Of a stretch of 64,000 nucleotides of DNA, positions 18,948 through 26,727 are shown piece after piece (the first letter of the stretch is position 1; each line of letters starts with the position of its first letter). Under the pieces are notes generated by a model, which worked only from the letters and a program-made list of their open reading frames with translations, did not search any database and was not told the DNA's origin. This DNA comes from Duganella rivi. GTDB lineage: Bacteria > Pseudomonadota > Gammaproteobacteria > Burkholderiales > Burkholderiaceae_D. The DNA is taken from positions 1 to 64,000 of the forward strand of contig NZ_WWCK01000004.1 of NCBI RefSeq assembly GCF_009857435.1, written 5' to 3'. Both the position numbers and the translations under genes were made by a program.

Positions 18948-19922
18948 GTGAACATTTCCCGCATTCTTGGCCAGACCGTGGCCACGCTTAGCCTGGCCAT
19001 GTTTGTCCACGCCGCGGCCCACGCCGCACCAGCGGCCAGCAATGTCGCCAGCACCGCCAGTGTCAGCTATCGCACTGCGCAAGTCGATGGCGTGAAGATC
19101 TTCTACCGCGAGGCCGGGCCGAAGAACGCCCCTACCCTGCTGCTGCTACATGGCTTCCCGACCTCGTCGCAAATGTTCCGCAACCTGATTCCGCTGCTGG
19201 CCGACCGCTATCACGTGATTGCGCCCGACTATCCAGGCTACGGCCAGAGCGATATGCCGCCGATGGATAAATTCACCTATAGCTTCGACAATCTGGCCAA
19301 GGTGATCGACAAGTTCACCCAGACCGTCGGCCTGTCGCGCTATGCGCTGTATGTCCAGGATTACGGTGCGCCTATCGGCTACCGTCTGGCCGCCGCCCAC
19401 CCTGAGCGCGTTACCGCGATCGTAGTGCAAAACGGTAATGCCTACAACGAAGGCCTCGACAACGAGTTCTGGGCGCCGGTCAAAACCTACTGGGCCGACA
19501 AGACGGCCGCCAATGCAGACAAGCTGCGCCCGCTGCTGGAAATCGGCGGCACCAAGTGGCAGTACACCGAGGGCGTACGCGACGTAACGCGCATCAGCCC
19601 CGACGCGTATACCGTGGATCAAGCCTACCTGGATCGTCCCGGCAACAAAGATATCCAGATCGAAATGTTCTACAGCTACGGCACCAATCCCGGCCACTAT
19701 CCAGAATGGCAGGCTTACTTCCGCAAACACCAGCCGCCTATGCTGATCGCCTGGGGCAAGAACGACAAGATCTTCCCGGCAGCCGGCGCCCATCCGTACC
19801 TGCGCGACCTGCCGAAGGCGGAACTGCACCTGCTCGATACCGGCCACTTCGCATTGGAAGAAGATAGCGCCGCAATTGGCGCGCTGATGCGCAACTTCCT
19901 CGGCCGCACCCTCAAGCCGTGA
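18948..19922 (+). CDS. Exported alpha/beta hydrolase, epoxide-hydrolase/dehalogenase type
   Basis: A 324-residue protein starting at GTG (AAAGGATG 7 bases upstream). Residues 1-26 form a signal peptide ending AAHA. The fold is shown by the oxyanion motif [12 protein letters not shown] (about 65-76). The nucleophile elbow is VQDYGAP, with Asp rather than Ser as nucleophile, as in epoxide hydrolases and haloalkane dehalogenases. The catalytic His is in DTGHFALEE near the C-terminus. A second acid lies in WGKNDKIF. The substrate cannot be deduced. It is followed after 14 bases by a DUF1348-type gene, an association that suggests a small detoxification unit. Confidence 0.88.
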   Translation: MNISRILGQTVATLSLAMFVHAAAHAAPAASNVASTASVSYRTAQVDGVKIFYREAGPKNAPTLLLLHGFPTSSQMFRNLIPLLADRYHVIAPDYPGYGQSDMPPMDKFTYSFDNLAKVIDKFTQTVGLSRYALYVQDYGAPIGYRLAAAHPERVTAIVVQNGNAYNEGLDNEFWAPVKTYWADKTAANADKLRPLLEIGGTKWQYTEGVRDVTRISPDAYTVDQAYLDRPGNKDIQIEMFYSYGTNPGHYPEWQAYFRKHQPPMLIAWGKNDKIFPAAGAHPYLRDLPKAELHLLDTGHFALEEDSAAIGALMRNFLGRTLKP

Positions 19923-19936
19923 ATCCGGGAGCCAGC

Positions 19937-20416
19937 ATGACAGCCACCACTGAAACCCGCCCGCCGCTGCCGCCGTTTAGCCGCGAGTCCGCAATCGAGA
20001 AAGTACGCCTGGCCGAGGATGGCTGGAACACGCGCAATGCCGAGAAAGTCAGCCTCGCGTACACAACGGACAGCCGTTGGCGCAACCGCGCCGAGTTCGC
20101 CACCGGCCGTCCAGAGATCGTACAGTTGCTGACGCGTAAATGGGCCAAGGAGCAGGACTACCGCCTGATCAAGGAGTTGTGGGCATTTGGCGACAACCGC
20201 ATCGCGGTTCGCTATGCCTACGAGTGGCACGATGACTCGGGCAACTGGTTCCGCTCGTATGGCAACGAGAACTGGGAGTTCGACGAGCATGGCTTGATGC
20301 AGCGGCGTTTTGCCTGCATCAACGACTTGCCGATCGCCGAGACTGACCGGAAGTTCCGCTGGCCGCTGGGCCGCCGTCCCGACGACCATCCCGGCCTGAC
20401 CGAACTGGGCCTTTGA
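19937..20416 (+). CDS. DUF1348/NTF2-like family protein
   Basis: A 159-residue protein of the SnoaL/NTF2-like fold, matching the DUF1348 pattern: [25 protein letters not shown] (about 27-51), [18 protein letters not shown] and [21 protein letters not shown]. The ATG at 19937 is chosen because GGGAG (19927-19931) is correctly spaced; an in-frame GTG at 19919 overlaps the previous stop. Function is unknown; this family is often next to hydrolase or redox genes, as here. The stop lies within an 11-base direct repeat (20407-20417 and 20421-20431). Confidence 0.82.
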   Translation: MTATTETRPPLPPFSRESAIEKVRLAEDGWNTRNAEKVSLAYTTDSRWRNRAEFATGRPEIVQLLTRKWAKEQDYRLIKELWAFGDNRIAVRYAYEWHDDSGNWFRSYGNENWEFDEHGLMQRRFACINDLPIAETDRKFRWPLGRRPDDHPGLTELGL

Positions 20417-20431
20417 TACCGGGCCTTTGAT
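20407..20431 (+). repeat. Short direct repeat GGGCCTTTGAT x2 across a stop codon
   Basis: GGGCCTTTGAT occurs at 20407-20417 (containing the stop of the DUF1348 gene) and again at 20421-20431, with three bases between. It looks like a small local duplication. Confidence 0.8.
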
Positions 20432-20473
20432 CCTAGGACTATTGAGGGATTGAGCTCATGCGGTGGCTGGTGT

Positions 20474-20494
20474 AGTCTGATATTACGTCAGACT
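20474..20494 (+). promoter_or_regulatory. Perfect 7-bp inverted repeat upstream of the NarL-type regulator
   Basis: AGTCTGA (20474-20480) and TCAGACT (20488-20494) flank a 7-base spacer; a run of four T ends at 20497. It ends 14 bases before the regulator ATG. It could be an operator for autoregulation, or a weak intrinsic terminator of the preceding operon; the short T-run makes the second reading less likely. Confidence 0.45.
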
Positions 20495-20507
20495 TTTCCC
20501 CACCCGC

Positions 20508-21143
20508 ATGAGCGCTTACCAGCCGTTACCGATCACCGTCCTGACAGTGGATGACCATCCCCTGTTCCAGCAGGGCGTCGCCAGCGTCATCGCCAACGAA
20601 CCGGATCTGTATCTGGTCGGCCAGGCTGCCAACGGCGCGGAGGCGCTCGCCTTGTACCGTGAAACGCGCCCTGCGGTCACCTTGGTCGATCTGCAAATGC
20701 CCGACATGAGCGGGATCGACCTGATCGTCGCAATCCGCGCCGAATTCCCTGCCGCCCGGCTGGTGGTGCTGACCACGCTGGAAGGCGATCTCAACGCCGC
20801 GCGCGCCATCAAAGTCGGTGCGGTCGGTTATCTGTTCAAGAGCGCGGTGCGCAAGACGCTGATCGAAACGGTGCGCAGCGTCCACGCTGGCAAGCACTGC
20901 ATTCCGCCATCGCTGGTGCATGCCCTGGTGGCGACCCGCGGCGGCAATGCCATCACCGGGCGCGAAATCGATGTACTCAAGCTGGTCGCGCGCGGCAACA
21001 CCAATGCCTTGATCGCCGAGGCTTTGAGCCTCTCCCCCGAAACCGTCAAAGGCTACGTCAGCAGCATCCTGCTGAAGCTGCAGGCGCGCGACCGCGCGCA
21101 CGCGGTGATGATCGGGCTGGAACGGGGCATCCTCAGCCTCTGA
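20508..21143 (+). CDS. NarL/FixJ-family response regulator
   Basis: A 211-residue transcription factor: receiver domain 1-125 (acidic pair in TVDDHP, phospho-acceptor D61 in LVDLQMP, Thr in LTTLEG, Lys in YLFKSA) and LuxR-type helix-turn-helix about 145-208 (ITGREIDVLKLVARGNTNALIAEAL, then SPETVKGYVSSILLKL). Such regulators are the partners of HisKA_3 kinases. The frameshifted propeller kinase at 15788-18779 is the only such kinase nearby, so it is the likely partner, although two enzyme genes lie between them. Confidence 0.93.
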   Translation: MSAYQPLPITVLTVDDHPLFQQGVASVIANEPDLYLVGQAANGAEALALYRETRPAVTLVDLQMPDMSGIDLIVAIRAEFPAARLVVLTTLEGDLNAARAIKVGAVGYLFKSAVRKTLIETVRSVHAGKHCIPPSLVHALVATRGGNAITGREIDVLKLVARGNTNALIAEALSLSPETVKGYVSSILLKLQARDRAHAVMIGLERGILSL

Positions 21144-21160
21144 TCCTTCACTGTTGCGGC

Positions 21161-21178
21161 TCCCCCCGTTAAGGGGGA
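21161..21178. terminator. Possible hairpin after the response regulator gene
   Basis: TCCCCC and GGGGGA pair around a 6-base loop, 18 bases after the stop at 21143. It is followed by A rather than T residues on the plus strand, so it is not a canonical intrinsic terminator. Confidence 0.3.
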
Positions 21179-21285
21179 AAACGCGGCGCCATATTCGCCG
21201 CGGGCCGCGCTGCAGCGATAAATATCGTTCAAACTGGCTTCCATGGATTCGGTCTTCCGCCGAACCAATCTGGAGAAGCCACGTT

Positions 21286-22191
21286 ATGGATCAGATACAC
21301 CTCATGCAAGTATTCGTTGCTGTGGGCGAGCAGGAAAGTTTTGTCGGCGCCTCGCGGCGACTCGACTTGTCGCCGGCCTCGGTGACGCGCGCCATCGGCG
21401 GGCTGGAGGCGTTGCTGGGCGTGCGCCTGCTGCGCCGTACCACGCGCAATGTCCGGCTCACCGAGGTTGGACGCCGCTACCTCAGCGACAGCCGCGAGAT
21501 CCTGGCCAGCATCGCCGAAGCCAACGAGGTCGCCGCCGGCGGCAACGCCGCGCCCAAGGGTGAACTCTCGGTCACCGCGCCTGCCGGCTACGGCCGCATG
21601 TTCATCATGCCCTGCATCGTCGAATTCCTGAAGCGCTATCCCGAGGTTGAGGTTTCGGGCCACTTCGTGGACCGCTTCGTCAACCTGGTGGACGAAGGCG
21701 TCGACGTGGCGGTACGGATCGGGCATTTGCCGGACTCCAGCGCCAAGGGGCTGCGCGTCGGACAAGTGCGGCGGGTGCTGTGCGCCTCGCCCGAATATCT
21801 GGCCCGGCACGGCGTGCCGCAGCACCCCAGCGATTTGCTGCGGCATACGATCATCGCCACCGCAGGCGCGCCGCAAAGCGTGGAGTGGAAGTTCGGCGCC
21901 GCCGGCAACCGCACCGCCTTGAGGATCAAACCGCGCCTGACCGTCACCGGCAATGACGAAGCGCTCGAAGCGGCGCTGGCCGGCCTGGGGATTTGCCGCC
22001 TGATGTGCTACCAGGTCGACGCCGCACTGGCCGCGGGGCGCCTCAAAATCATCCTGGCCGAGCACGAGGAAGCGCCGCTGCCAGTCCATATATTGCACCG
22101 GGAAAGCAACTTCGGCTCGCCCAAGGTGCGCCACTTCATCGACTTGCTGGCGGCGTCCCTGCGCCAGCATTCAACTATGTACCGCCCATAA
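21286..22191 (+). CDS. LysR-family transcriptional regulator
   Basis: A 301-residue LysR regulator beginning MDQIHLMQVFVAVGEQESF. The N-terminal winged helix-turn-helix spans residues 1-60 (RRLDLSPASVTRAIGGLEALLGVRLL), then the co-inducer-binding domain (about 88-295). The ATG at 21286 is preferred: TGGAGAAG is about 8 bases ahead and it gives the canonical LysR N-terminus; longer in-frame starts would add unrelated residues. It is followed in the same direction, 21 bases later, by the isochorismatase-like gene, which it probably controls. The effector is unknown. Confidence 0.92.
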   Translation: MDQIHLMQVFVAVGEQESFVGASRRLDLSPASVTRAIGGLEALLGVRLLRRTTRNVRLTEVGRRYLSDSREILASIAEANEVAAGGNAAPKGELSVTAPAGYGRMFIMPCIVEFLKRYPEVEVSGHFVDRFVNLVDEGVDVAVRIGHLPDSSAKGLRVGQVRRVLCASPEYLARHGVPQHPSDLLRHTIIATAGAPQSVEWKFGAAGNRTALRIKPRLTVTGNDEALEAALAGLGICRLMCYQVDAALAAGRLKIILAEHEEAPLPVHILHRESNFGSPKVRHFIDLLAASLRQHSTMYRP

Positions 22192-22212
22192 CTTCAACAC
22201 AGGAGAACCACC

Positions 22213-22902
22213 ATGCAAACCAATGCAAATCCCAAAACCAGCGTGCTGGCCACCGGCGGCGGCGCGCGCCTGCTCGATCCGGCCGACACGCTGGTGCTGC
22301 TGCTCGATCACCAGTCCGGCCTGTTCCAGACGGTCAAGGATATCGCGGTCGCCGACCTGCGGCGCAATGTGGCGATGATCGCCAGGCTGTGCAGCTTGCT
22401 GAAGATCCCGGTGATCACCACGGCCTCGGAGCCGGCCGGCAGCAATGGCCCGCTGATGCCGGAAATTCACGAGCTGGCGCCGCATGCCGTGTACGTGCCG
22501 CGCAAAGGCGAGGTGAACGCCTGGGACAATCCAGACTTTGTCGAGCAAGTACGCGCCAGCGGCCGCAAAACGCTGGTGATGGCCGGCGTCTGGACCAGTG
22601 TTTGCGTGATGTTTCCCGCGCTCGACGCGGTCGCGGCGGGCTACGACGTGTATGCCGTCATCGATGCTTCCGGCGATCCGAGCGAGATGGCGTCGCGCGT
22701 CTCCCTGGCGCGCTTCGTGCAGGGCGGCGTCAAGCCCACCAGCACCAATGCGCTATTGTCGGAACTGCATCGTACCTGGGCACGCCCGGAAGCCGCCGAC
22801 CTGGCGCAGCTGTATGCACTGGCCGCGCCCAATTATGCGGCCGTGATGGAGAGCTATGCCCGCGCGCAGCAGGCCGCCAGAGACGCAGCCGCCACGCGCT
22901 AA
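22213..22902 (+). CDS. Isochorismatase-family cysteine hydrolase (YcaC-like)
   Basis: A 229-residue hydrolase of the isochorismatase superfamily. The catalytic triad is recognisable: Asp in LVLLLDHQSGLF (about 33), Lys in VPRKGEVNAWDN (about 98) and Cys in AGVWTSVCVMFPA (about 137). The SEPAGSNGPLMPEI and ASGDPSEMASRVSLAR segments are typical of the YcaC subgroup, whose natural substrate is unknown. Ribosome site AGGAG lies 7 bases ahead of the ATG. It probably forms a regulon with the LysR gene just upstream. Confidence 0.88.
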   Translation: MQTNANPKTSVLATGGGARLLDPADTLVLLLDHQSGLFQTVKDIAVADLRRNVAMIARLCSLLKIPVITTASEPAGSNGPLMPEIHELAPHAVYVPRKGEVNAWDNPDFVEQVRASGRKTLVMAGVWTSVCVMFPALDAVAAGYDVYAVIDASGDPSEMASRVSLARFVQGGVKPTSTNALLSELHRTWARPEAADLAQLYALAAPNYAAVMESYARAQQAARDAAATR

Positions 22903-22909
22903 TTAGCGC
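22896..22909. terminator. Palindrome over the stop codon of the isochorismatase gene
   Basis: GCGCTAATTAGCGC is a perfect palindrome spanning the TAA stop. It can form a 5-bp stem with a 4-base loop. No T-run follows, so its role as terminator is uncertain. Confidence 0.3.
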
Positions 22910-22944
22910 AAAAACCCCTGGTTTGGCAATAGATTGTTGCAAAA

Positions 22945-22965
22945 ATGTATTTGTGAAAAATACAT
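22945..22965. promoter_or_regulatory. 8-bp inverted repeat upstream of the PEP-CTERM protease
   Basis: ATGTATTT (22945-22952) and AAATACAT (22958-22965) form a perfect inverted repeat with a 5-base spacer in an AT-rich stretch about 110 bases before the protease ATG. The geometry suits a dimeric DNA-binding protein. No known regulator can be named from the sequence. Confidence 0.5.
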
Positions 22966-22997
22966 AATTCTTATTGCAGAGATAATGCTATATTGAT

Positions 22998-23028
22998 AAT
23001 TCCGCGACGTTGAACGACGCGCGGAATT
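22998..23028. promoter_or_regulatory. 9-bp inverted repeat in the leader of the PEP-CTERM protease
   Basis: AATTCCGCG (22998-23006) and CGCGGAATT (23020-23028) are perfectly complementary across 13 bases. It lies between the first inverted repeat and the ribosome site, so it may form an mRNA hairpin or be a second operator. Confidence 0.5.
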
Positions 23029-23075
23029 CAAAGAGCAAACTTCACAATAATCATTATCGATCAGGGGTAGAGTTC

Positions 23076-24182
23076 ATGAGATTCCAGTCCGTAGCACTAA
23101 AATTGGTCGCCATCGCCACCAGCCTAATGGCAGCCTCGGCAGCACAAGCCAGCAACGCCGATTTATTGACGCCGCTTACCGGCAACACCTCCGACCCGTC
23201 CAATTGGCACTTCCTGCCGGGCCAGTCGTTCAACGGCGTGGCCGGTGCGCTCGACGGCGTGGCGCGCCTGTCGTTCAAAAATTCCGCGGGTAGCTGGGCC
23301 TGCTCCGGCTCGCTGTTGGCCGGCGGCCAGTACGTGCTGACCGCCGCCCACTGTGCCGACAATTTCACCAGCATGAAGGTCGACTTCGGGGTGGTCAACA
23401 ACGTCGCCACCGTCAGCCGCACCGTGGCCGTCGGCAATGCCTACGTCAACCCGAACTGGACCGGCGAACTCGACACCGGCGCCGACATCGCCATCCTCAA
23501 GCTCGACCAGGCCGTCACCTCCATCCAGGGCTACAAGCTGAGCACCACCAACGACGTCGGCAAGACCTTCCTGATGGCCGGCTACGGCACCACCTCGAAC
23601 GGCAGCCTGCCCGGCGGCACCAACTGGGACGACTACGGCTTCGGCCACTACGGCTTCAACACCTTCGACGTCGACAGCAAGACCTTCAACAAGGACGCCG
23701 ACGCGGCCATCCCCGGCTGGGGCTACGACGCTGCCTACTACGCGCCGGGCGTCACCTACATGAGCGACTTCGACGATGGCACCGCCGCCCACAACACGCT
23801 CGGCCGCATCGGCGCCGAAATCGGCGCCGGCTGGACCAGCGGCACCGGCCTCGGCGTTAAAGAAGCGCTGATTTCGGGCGGCGACTCCGGCGGCGGCGAC
23901 TTCATCTGGAGCGGCACGGAATGGCTGCTGTCGGGCGTACACAGCTGGGGCTGGCAAGGCGGCGCCTGCGAGTACTTCGGCCTGAGCGGCTGCGACCTGG
24001 CCGACTCCAACAAGTCGAGCTACGGCGACATGTCCGGTTCCACCGCGACCTTCTCGCACGTTGGCTGGATCAACTCGGTGACGGCAGTGCCGGAGCCGGC
24101 CACCTACGGCATGATGCTGTCGGGCCTGGCGTTGGTCGGCGCCGTGGCGCGCCGCCGCCGCCAGGTGCGCACCCCGCGCTAA
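23076..24182 (+). CDS. Trypsin-like serine protease with PEP-CTERM sorting signal
   Basis: A 368-residue secreted protease. Signal peptide 1-24 (ASAAQA). The S1-family triad is complete: H92 in TAAHC, D137 in GADIAILKLD, S271 in GGDSGGGDF. The C-terminus has the exosortase signal VPEPATYGMMLSGLALVGAVARRRR, i.e. a VPEP motif, a membrane helix and a basic tail, so the protein is handled by an exosortase (not in this window) and linked to the envelope or exopolysaccharide. The ATG at 23076 is chosen for the signal peptide and the AGGGGT site; a longer frame from 23010 lacks support. The stop overlaps the convergent acyl-CoA dehydrogenase stop by 4 bases. Confidence 0.93.
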   Translation: MRFQSVALKLVAIATSLMAASAAQASNADLLTPLTGNTSDPSNWHFLPGQSFNGVAGALDGVARLSFKNSAGSWACSGSLLAGGQYVLTAAHCADNFTSMKVDFGVVNNVATVSRTVAVGNAYVNPNWTGELDTGADIAILKLDQAVTSIQGYKLSTTNDVGKTFLMAGYGTTSNGSLPGGTNWDDYGFGHYGFNTFDVDSKTFNKDADAAIPGWGYDAAYYAPGVTYMSDFDDGTAAHNTLGRIGAEIGAGWTSGTGLGVKEALISGGDSGGGDFIWSGTEWLLSGVHSWGWQGGACEYFGLSGCDLADSNKSSYGDMSGSTATFSHVGWINSVTAVPEPATYGMMLSGLALVGAVARRRRQVRTPR

Positions 24183-25315
24183 GAGTGCTGCTGGAAGCCG
24201 CGTTGCGCGGCAAAGCGCTCCAGATGGTGATCGACGTCGCCTAGCGTGAGGTCGATCATCGTCAAGCGCTTGAAGTGGTGGGCGGCCGGCAACTCGTCGG
24301 TCACCCCCATCCCCCCGTGCAATTGCACCGCCTGCTGGCCGATAAACCTCGCCGCCTGCCCTATCCTCACCTTGGCCGCCGACGCTATCCGGCGCCGCTC
24401 CTCCGCATCGCACGACATGCGCGCCGCCGCCAGCATCGCCATCGAGCGCGCCTGTTCCAGATGGATGTACATATCGGCCATGCGGTGCTGCAAGGCCTGG
24501 AAGCTGCCGATGGCAATGCCGAACTGCTTGCGGGTTTTCAGGTAGTCGAGCGTGGCGTTGAAGATGGCGTCCATCGCGCCCACTGCCTCCGCGCACAGCA
24601 GGCTGACGCCGTAGTCAGCCGCTTCTTCCAGCAAGTCCCAGCCGCCGCCCATCTTGCCCAGCAGCGAAGAGGCCGGCACCGCCACGTGGTTGAACTGCAC
24701 CGTGGCCGCGCGCTGGCCGTCGATGGTGCGGTAGTCGCGGATCACCACGCCCGGCGTCTCGACCGGCACCACAAACAGGCTGATGCCGTTGGTGTCGCGC
24801 TGGGTGCCGGCGCTGCGCGCCGAAACGATCAGCGCGCCGGCCTGTGCGCCGTGGATCACCACGGTCTTGGTGCCGTCGATGCGGTAGCCTTCGCCATTGA
24901 TGCTGGCGATGGTTTTAATGTCGGCCAAATCGTGGCGCGCATGTTTTTCACCGAGCGCGCAAGCCAGCTTGAGCTCGCCCTTGGCCACATCTTCCAGGCG
25001 GTGATGCTGGTTGCCGGCGAGCTGCAAAAACTTGGCGCCCCACACAGTGGCAAAGTAGGGCTCGACCACCAGGCCGCGTCCCAGCTCCTGCATCACCACC
25101 AGCATATCGACCGCGTCGCCGCTGAAGCCGCCTTGCGCTTCCGGCACCGGCAGCGCGGTCATGCCCAGCTCCACCAGCGTGTTCCACGCCACGTCCGACA
25201 CGCCGCTGGCCGAGTGCACGATGCGCTGGCGCGCGTCGAAGCCGTAATCCTTGTCCACCCAGCGGCGCAGGGCGTCGGCGAACTGCTGCTGTTCTTCCTT
25301 GAAATTGAAATCCAT
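24179..25315 (-). CDS. Acyl-CoA dehydrogenase family protein
   Basis: A 378-residue flavoprotein that oxidises acyl-CoA thioesters. The N-terminal helical domain starts MDFNFKEEQQQFADALRRWV, the middle beta-domain contains RIDGTKTVVIHGAQAGALIVSAR, and the C-terminal helical domain has RKQFGIAIGSFQALQHRMADM and LHGGMGVTDELPAAHHFKRL. It lies 9 bases downstream of another acyl-CoA dehydrogenase in the same direction. Such tandem, unequal pairs often form heterotetramers in which only one partner keeps the full active site (known for steroid and side-chain degradation enzymes); this is an inference here. The substrate is unknown. Confidence 0.92.
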   Translation of the reverse strand: MDFNFKEEQQQFADALRRWVDKDYGFDARQRIVHSASGVSDVAWNTLVELGMTALPVPEAQGGFSGDAVDMLVVMQELGRGLVVEPYFATVWGAKFLQLAGNQHHRLEDVAKGELKLACALGEKHARHDLADIKTIASINGEGYRIDGTKTVVIHGAQAGALIVSARSAGTQRDTNGISLFVVPVETPGVVIRDYRTIDGQRAATVQFNHVAVPASSLLGKMGGGWDLLEEAADYGVSLLCAEAVGAMDAIFNATLDYLKTRKQFGIAIGSFQALQHRMADMYIHLEQARSMAMLAAARMSCDAEERRRIASAAKVRIGQAARFIGQQAVQLHGGMGVTDELPAAHHFKRLTMIDLTLGDVDHHLERFAAQRGFQQHS

Positions 25316-25324
25316 CGCCGCCCC

Positions 25325-26515
25325 TTACAGTCCCAGAATCATCTGGGTGATGATGTTTTTTTGAATCTCGTTCGAGCCGCCGTAGATCGAGGTCTTGCGG
25401 AAATTGAAGTAGTAGCCGGTCAGCGGCGCGGCCGCGTCGTCGCCGGTCACGGCGTGGTCGGCCTTGCCTTCGAGGTAGTCGGTATCGAAGGGCAGCGCAT
25501 CCGGGCCCAGCGCTTCAACCATCAGCTCGGTCAGCTGCTGCTGGATTTCCGAGCCGCGGATTTTCAGCAGCGACGCTTCCGGCCCCGGCGCGTGCGACTC
25601 GCGCGTCAGCACGCGCAGCACCGTGGTTTCCAGCGCCATCAATTCAATTTCGAGACTGGCGACCTTGGCGGCGTACACCGGGTCTTGCATCAGCGGCTTG
25701 CCGTGCTTGTAGTGTTCGGACGCGATCTTTTTCAGGAACAGCAGCTCGCGCTTGGAACGGCCGACCGCCGCAATGCCGGTGCGCTCGTGGCCCAGCAAAT
25801 ACTTGGCGTAAGTCCAGCCCTTGTTTTCCTGGCCGATCAGGTTTTGCACCGGCACTTTGACGTTATCGAAGAAGACCTCGTTCACCTCGTGATCTTCATC
25901 GAGCATGATGATAGGCCGCACCGTGATGCCCGGCGTTTTCATATCGATCAGCAGGAAGGAGATGCCCTCCTGCTTGCGCACCGTGCTGTCGGTGCGCACC
26001 AGGCAGAAAATCATATCGGCGTGCTGGGCCAGCGTAGTCCAGGTCTTCTGGCCGTTGACGATGTAATAGTCGCCATCGCGCTCGGCAGTGGTTTTCAGCG
26101 AAGCCAGGTCGGAGCCCGAGCCGGGCTCGGAATAGCCCTGGCACCACCAGTCGTCGCAATTGAGGATGCGCGGCAGGTAATGGGCTTTTTGCGCCTCGTT
26201 GCCGAAGGCCATGATGACCGGCGCCACCATGTTGACGCCGAACGGCAGGATCGGCGGCGTGCCGGCGCGCGCGCACTCCTCTTCCCAGATGTGGCGCTGG
26301 GTGGCGCTCCAGCCGGTGCCGCCGTGCTCGACCGGCCAGCCGGGCGCGGCCCAGCCCTGGCGCGCGACGATCTGGTGCCAGCGCACATAATCCTGCCGGC
26401 CCAGGCGCAGGTGGTTGCGGACTTTCTTTTGCAGGTCGCTTGGCAAGTTGGTGTCGAGGAAGCCCCGCACCATGTCGCGAAACGCCAGATCCGCAGCCGT
26501 GTAAGTCAAATCCAT
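25325..26515 (-). CDS. Acyl-CoA dehydrogenase family protein
   Basis: A 396-residue acyl-CoA dehydrogenase. The start MDLTYTAADLAFRDMVRGFL at 26515 is preferred over an upstream in-frame ATG (26554) because GAGGAGACAG lies directly ahead of it. FAD/substrate segments include WCQGYSEPGSGSDLASLKT (about 128-146), VNGQKTWTTLAQHADM, and the C-terminal YGGSNEIQKNIITQMILGL (378-396). It is the promoter-proximal gene of the pair; both genes probably make one enzyme. Confidence 0.92.
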   Translation of the reverse strand: MDLTYTAADLAFRDMVRGFLDTNLPSDLQKKVRNHLRLGRQDYVRWHQIVARQGWAAPGWPVEHGGTGWSATQRHIWEEECARAGTPPILPFGVNMVAPVIMAFGNEAQKAHYLPRILNCDDWWCQGYSEPGSGSDLASLKTTAERDGDYYIVNGQKTWTTLAQHADMIFCLVRTDSTVRKQEGISFLLIDMKTPGITVRPIIMLDEDHEVNEVFFDNVKVPVQNLIGQENKGWTYAKYLLGHERTGIAAVGRSKRELLFLKKIASEHYKHGKPLMQDPVYAAKVASLEIELMALETTVLRVLTRESHAPGPEASLLKIRGSEIQQQLTELMVEALGPDALPFDTDYLEGKADHAVTGDDAAAPLTGYYFNFRKTSIYGGSNEIQKNIITQMILGL

Positions 26516-26643
26516 GCTGTCTCCTCGTTGTTCTAAAAAGCACGACCGTTCCAAACGATTGTACTCCTCTCCCTCTTTTTATAGGGCGACTGAATGAAGG
26601 TATTCGTTCACTTTCTCGCAAGCTTTTTCGCGCGCCACAAAAT

Positions 26644-26695
26644 TGGCCTGTCCGAATTGCAAAAGTGGCCAGACCAATTTAGAATGGTCTGACCA
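26644..26695 (+). promoter_or_regulatory. Sigma70-like promoter with tandem FadR/GntR-like palindromes
   Basis: A promoter TTGCAA (26657-26662), 17-base spacer, TAGAAT (26680-26685) precedes the GH105 gene. It is covered by palindromes of the form TGGYCWGACCA: TGGCCAGACCA (26666-26676, within the spacer) and the perfect TGGTCTGACCA (26685-26695, over the -10 end and likely +1). A degenerate third copy TGGCCTGTCCG lies at 26644-26654. Centres are 19 and 22 bases apart. TGGTCnGACCA is the core of FadR-subfamily GntR operators (known knowledge). Repression by such a regulator is the inferred mechanism; no GntR gene is in the window. Confidence 0.65.
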
Positions 26696-26727
26696 AATAA
26701 ACGTTTAACAACAACGAGACAAAACCC

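Noticed and set aside
22924..22942. Sigma54-like box TGGCA...TTGCA ahead of the PEP-CTERM protease
   Set aside because: The GG and GC elements are 12 bases apart instead of the required 10, so it should not be recognised.
24275..26536. 753-codon open frame on the plus strand opposite the acyl-CoA dehydrogenase genes
   Set aside because: It mirrors two clear minus-strand enzymes, is rich in His/Arg/Ala as expected from antisense of GC-rich codons, and shows no domain motif.
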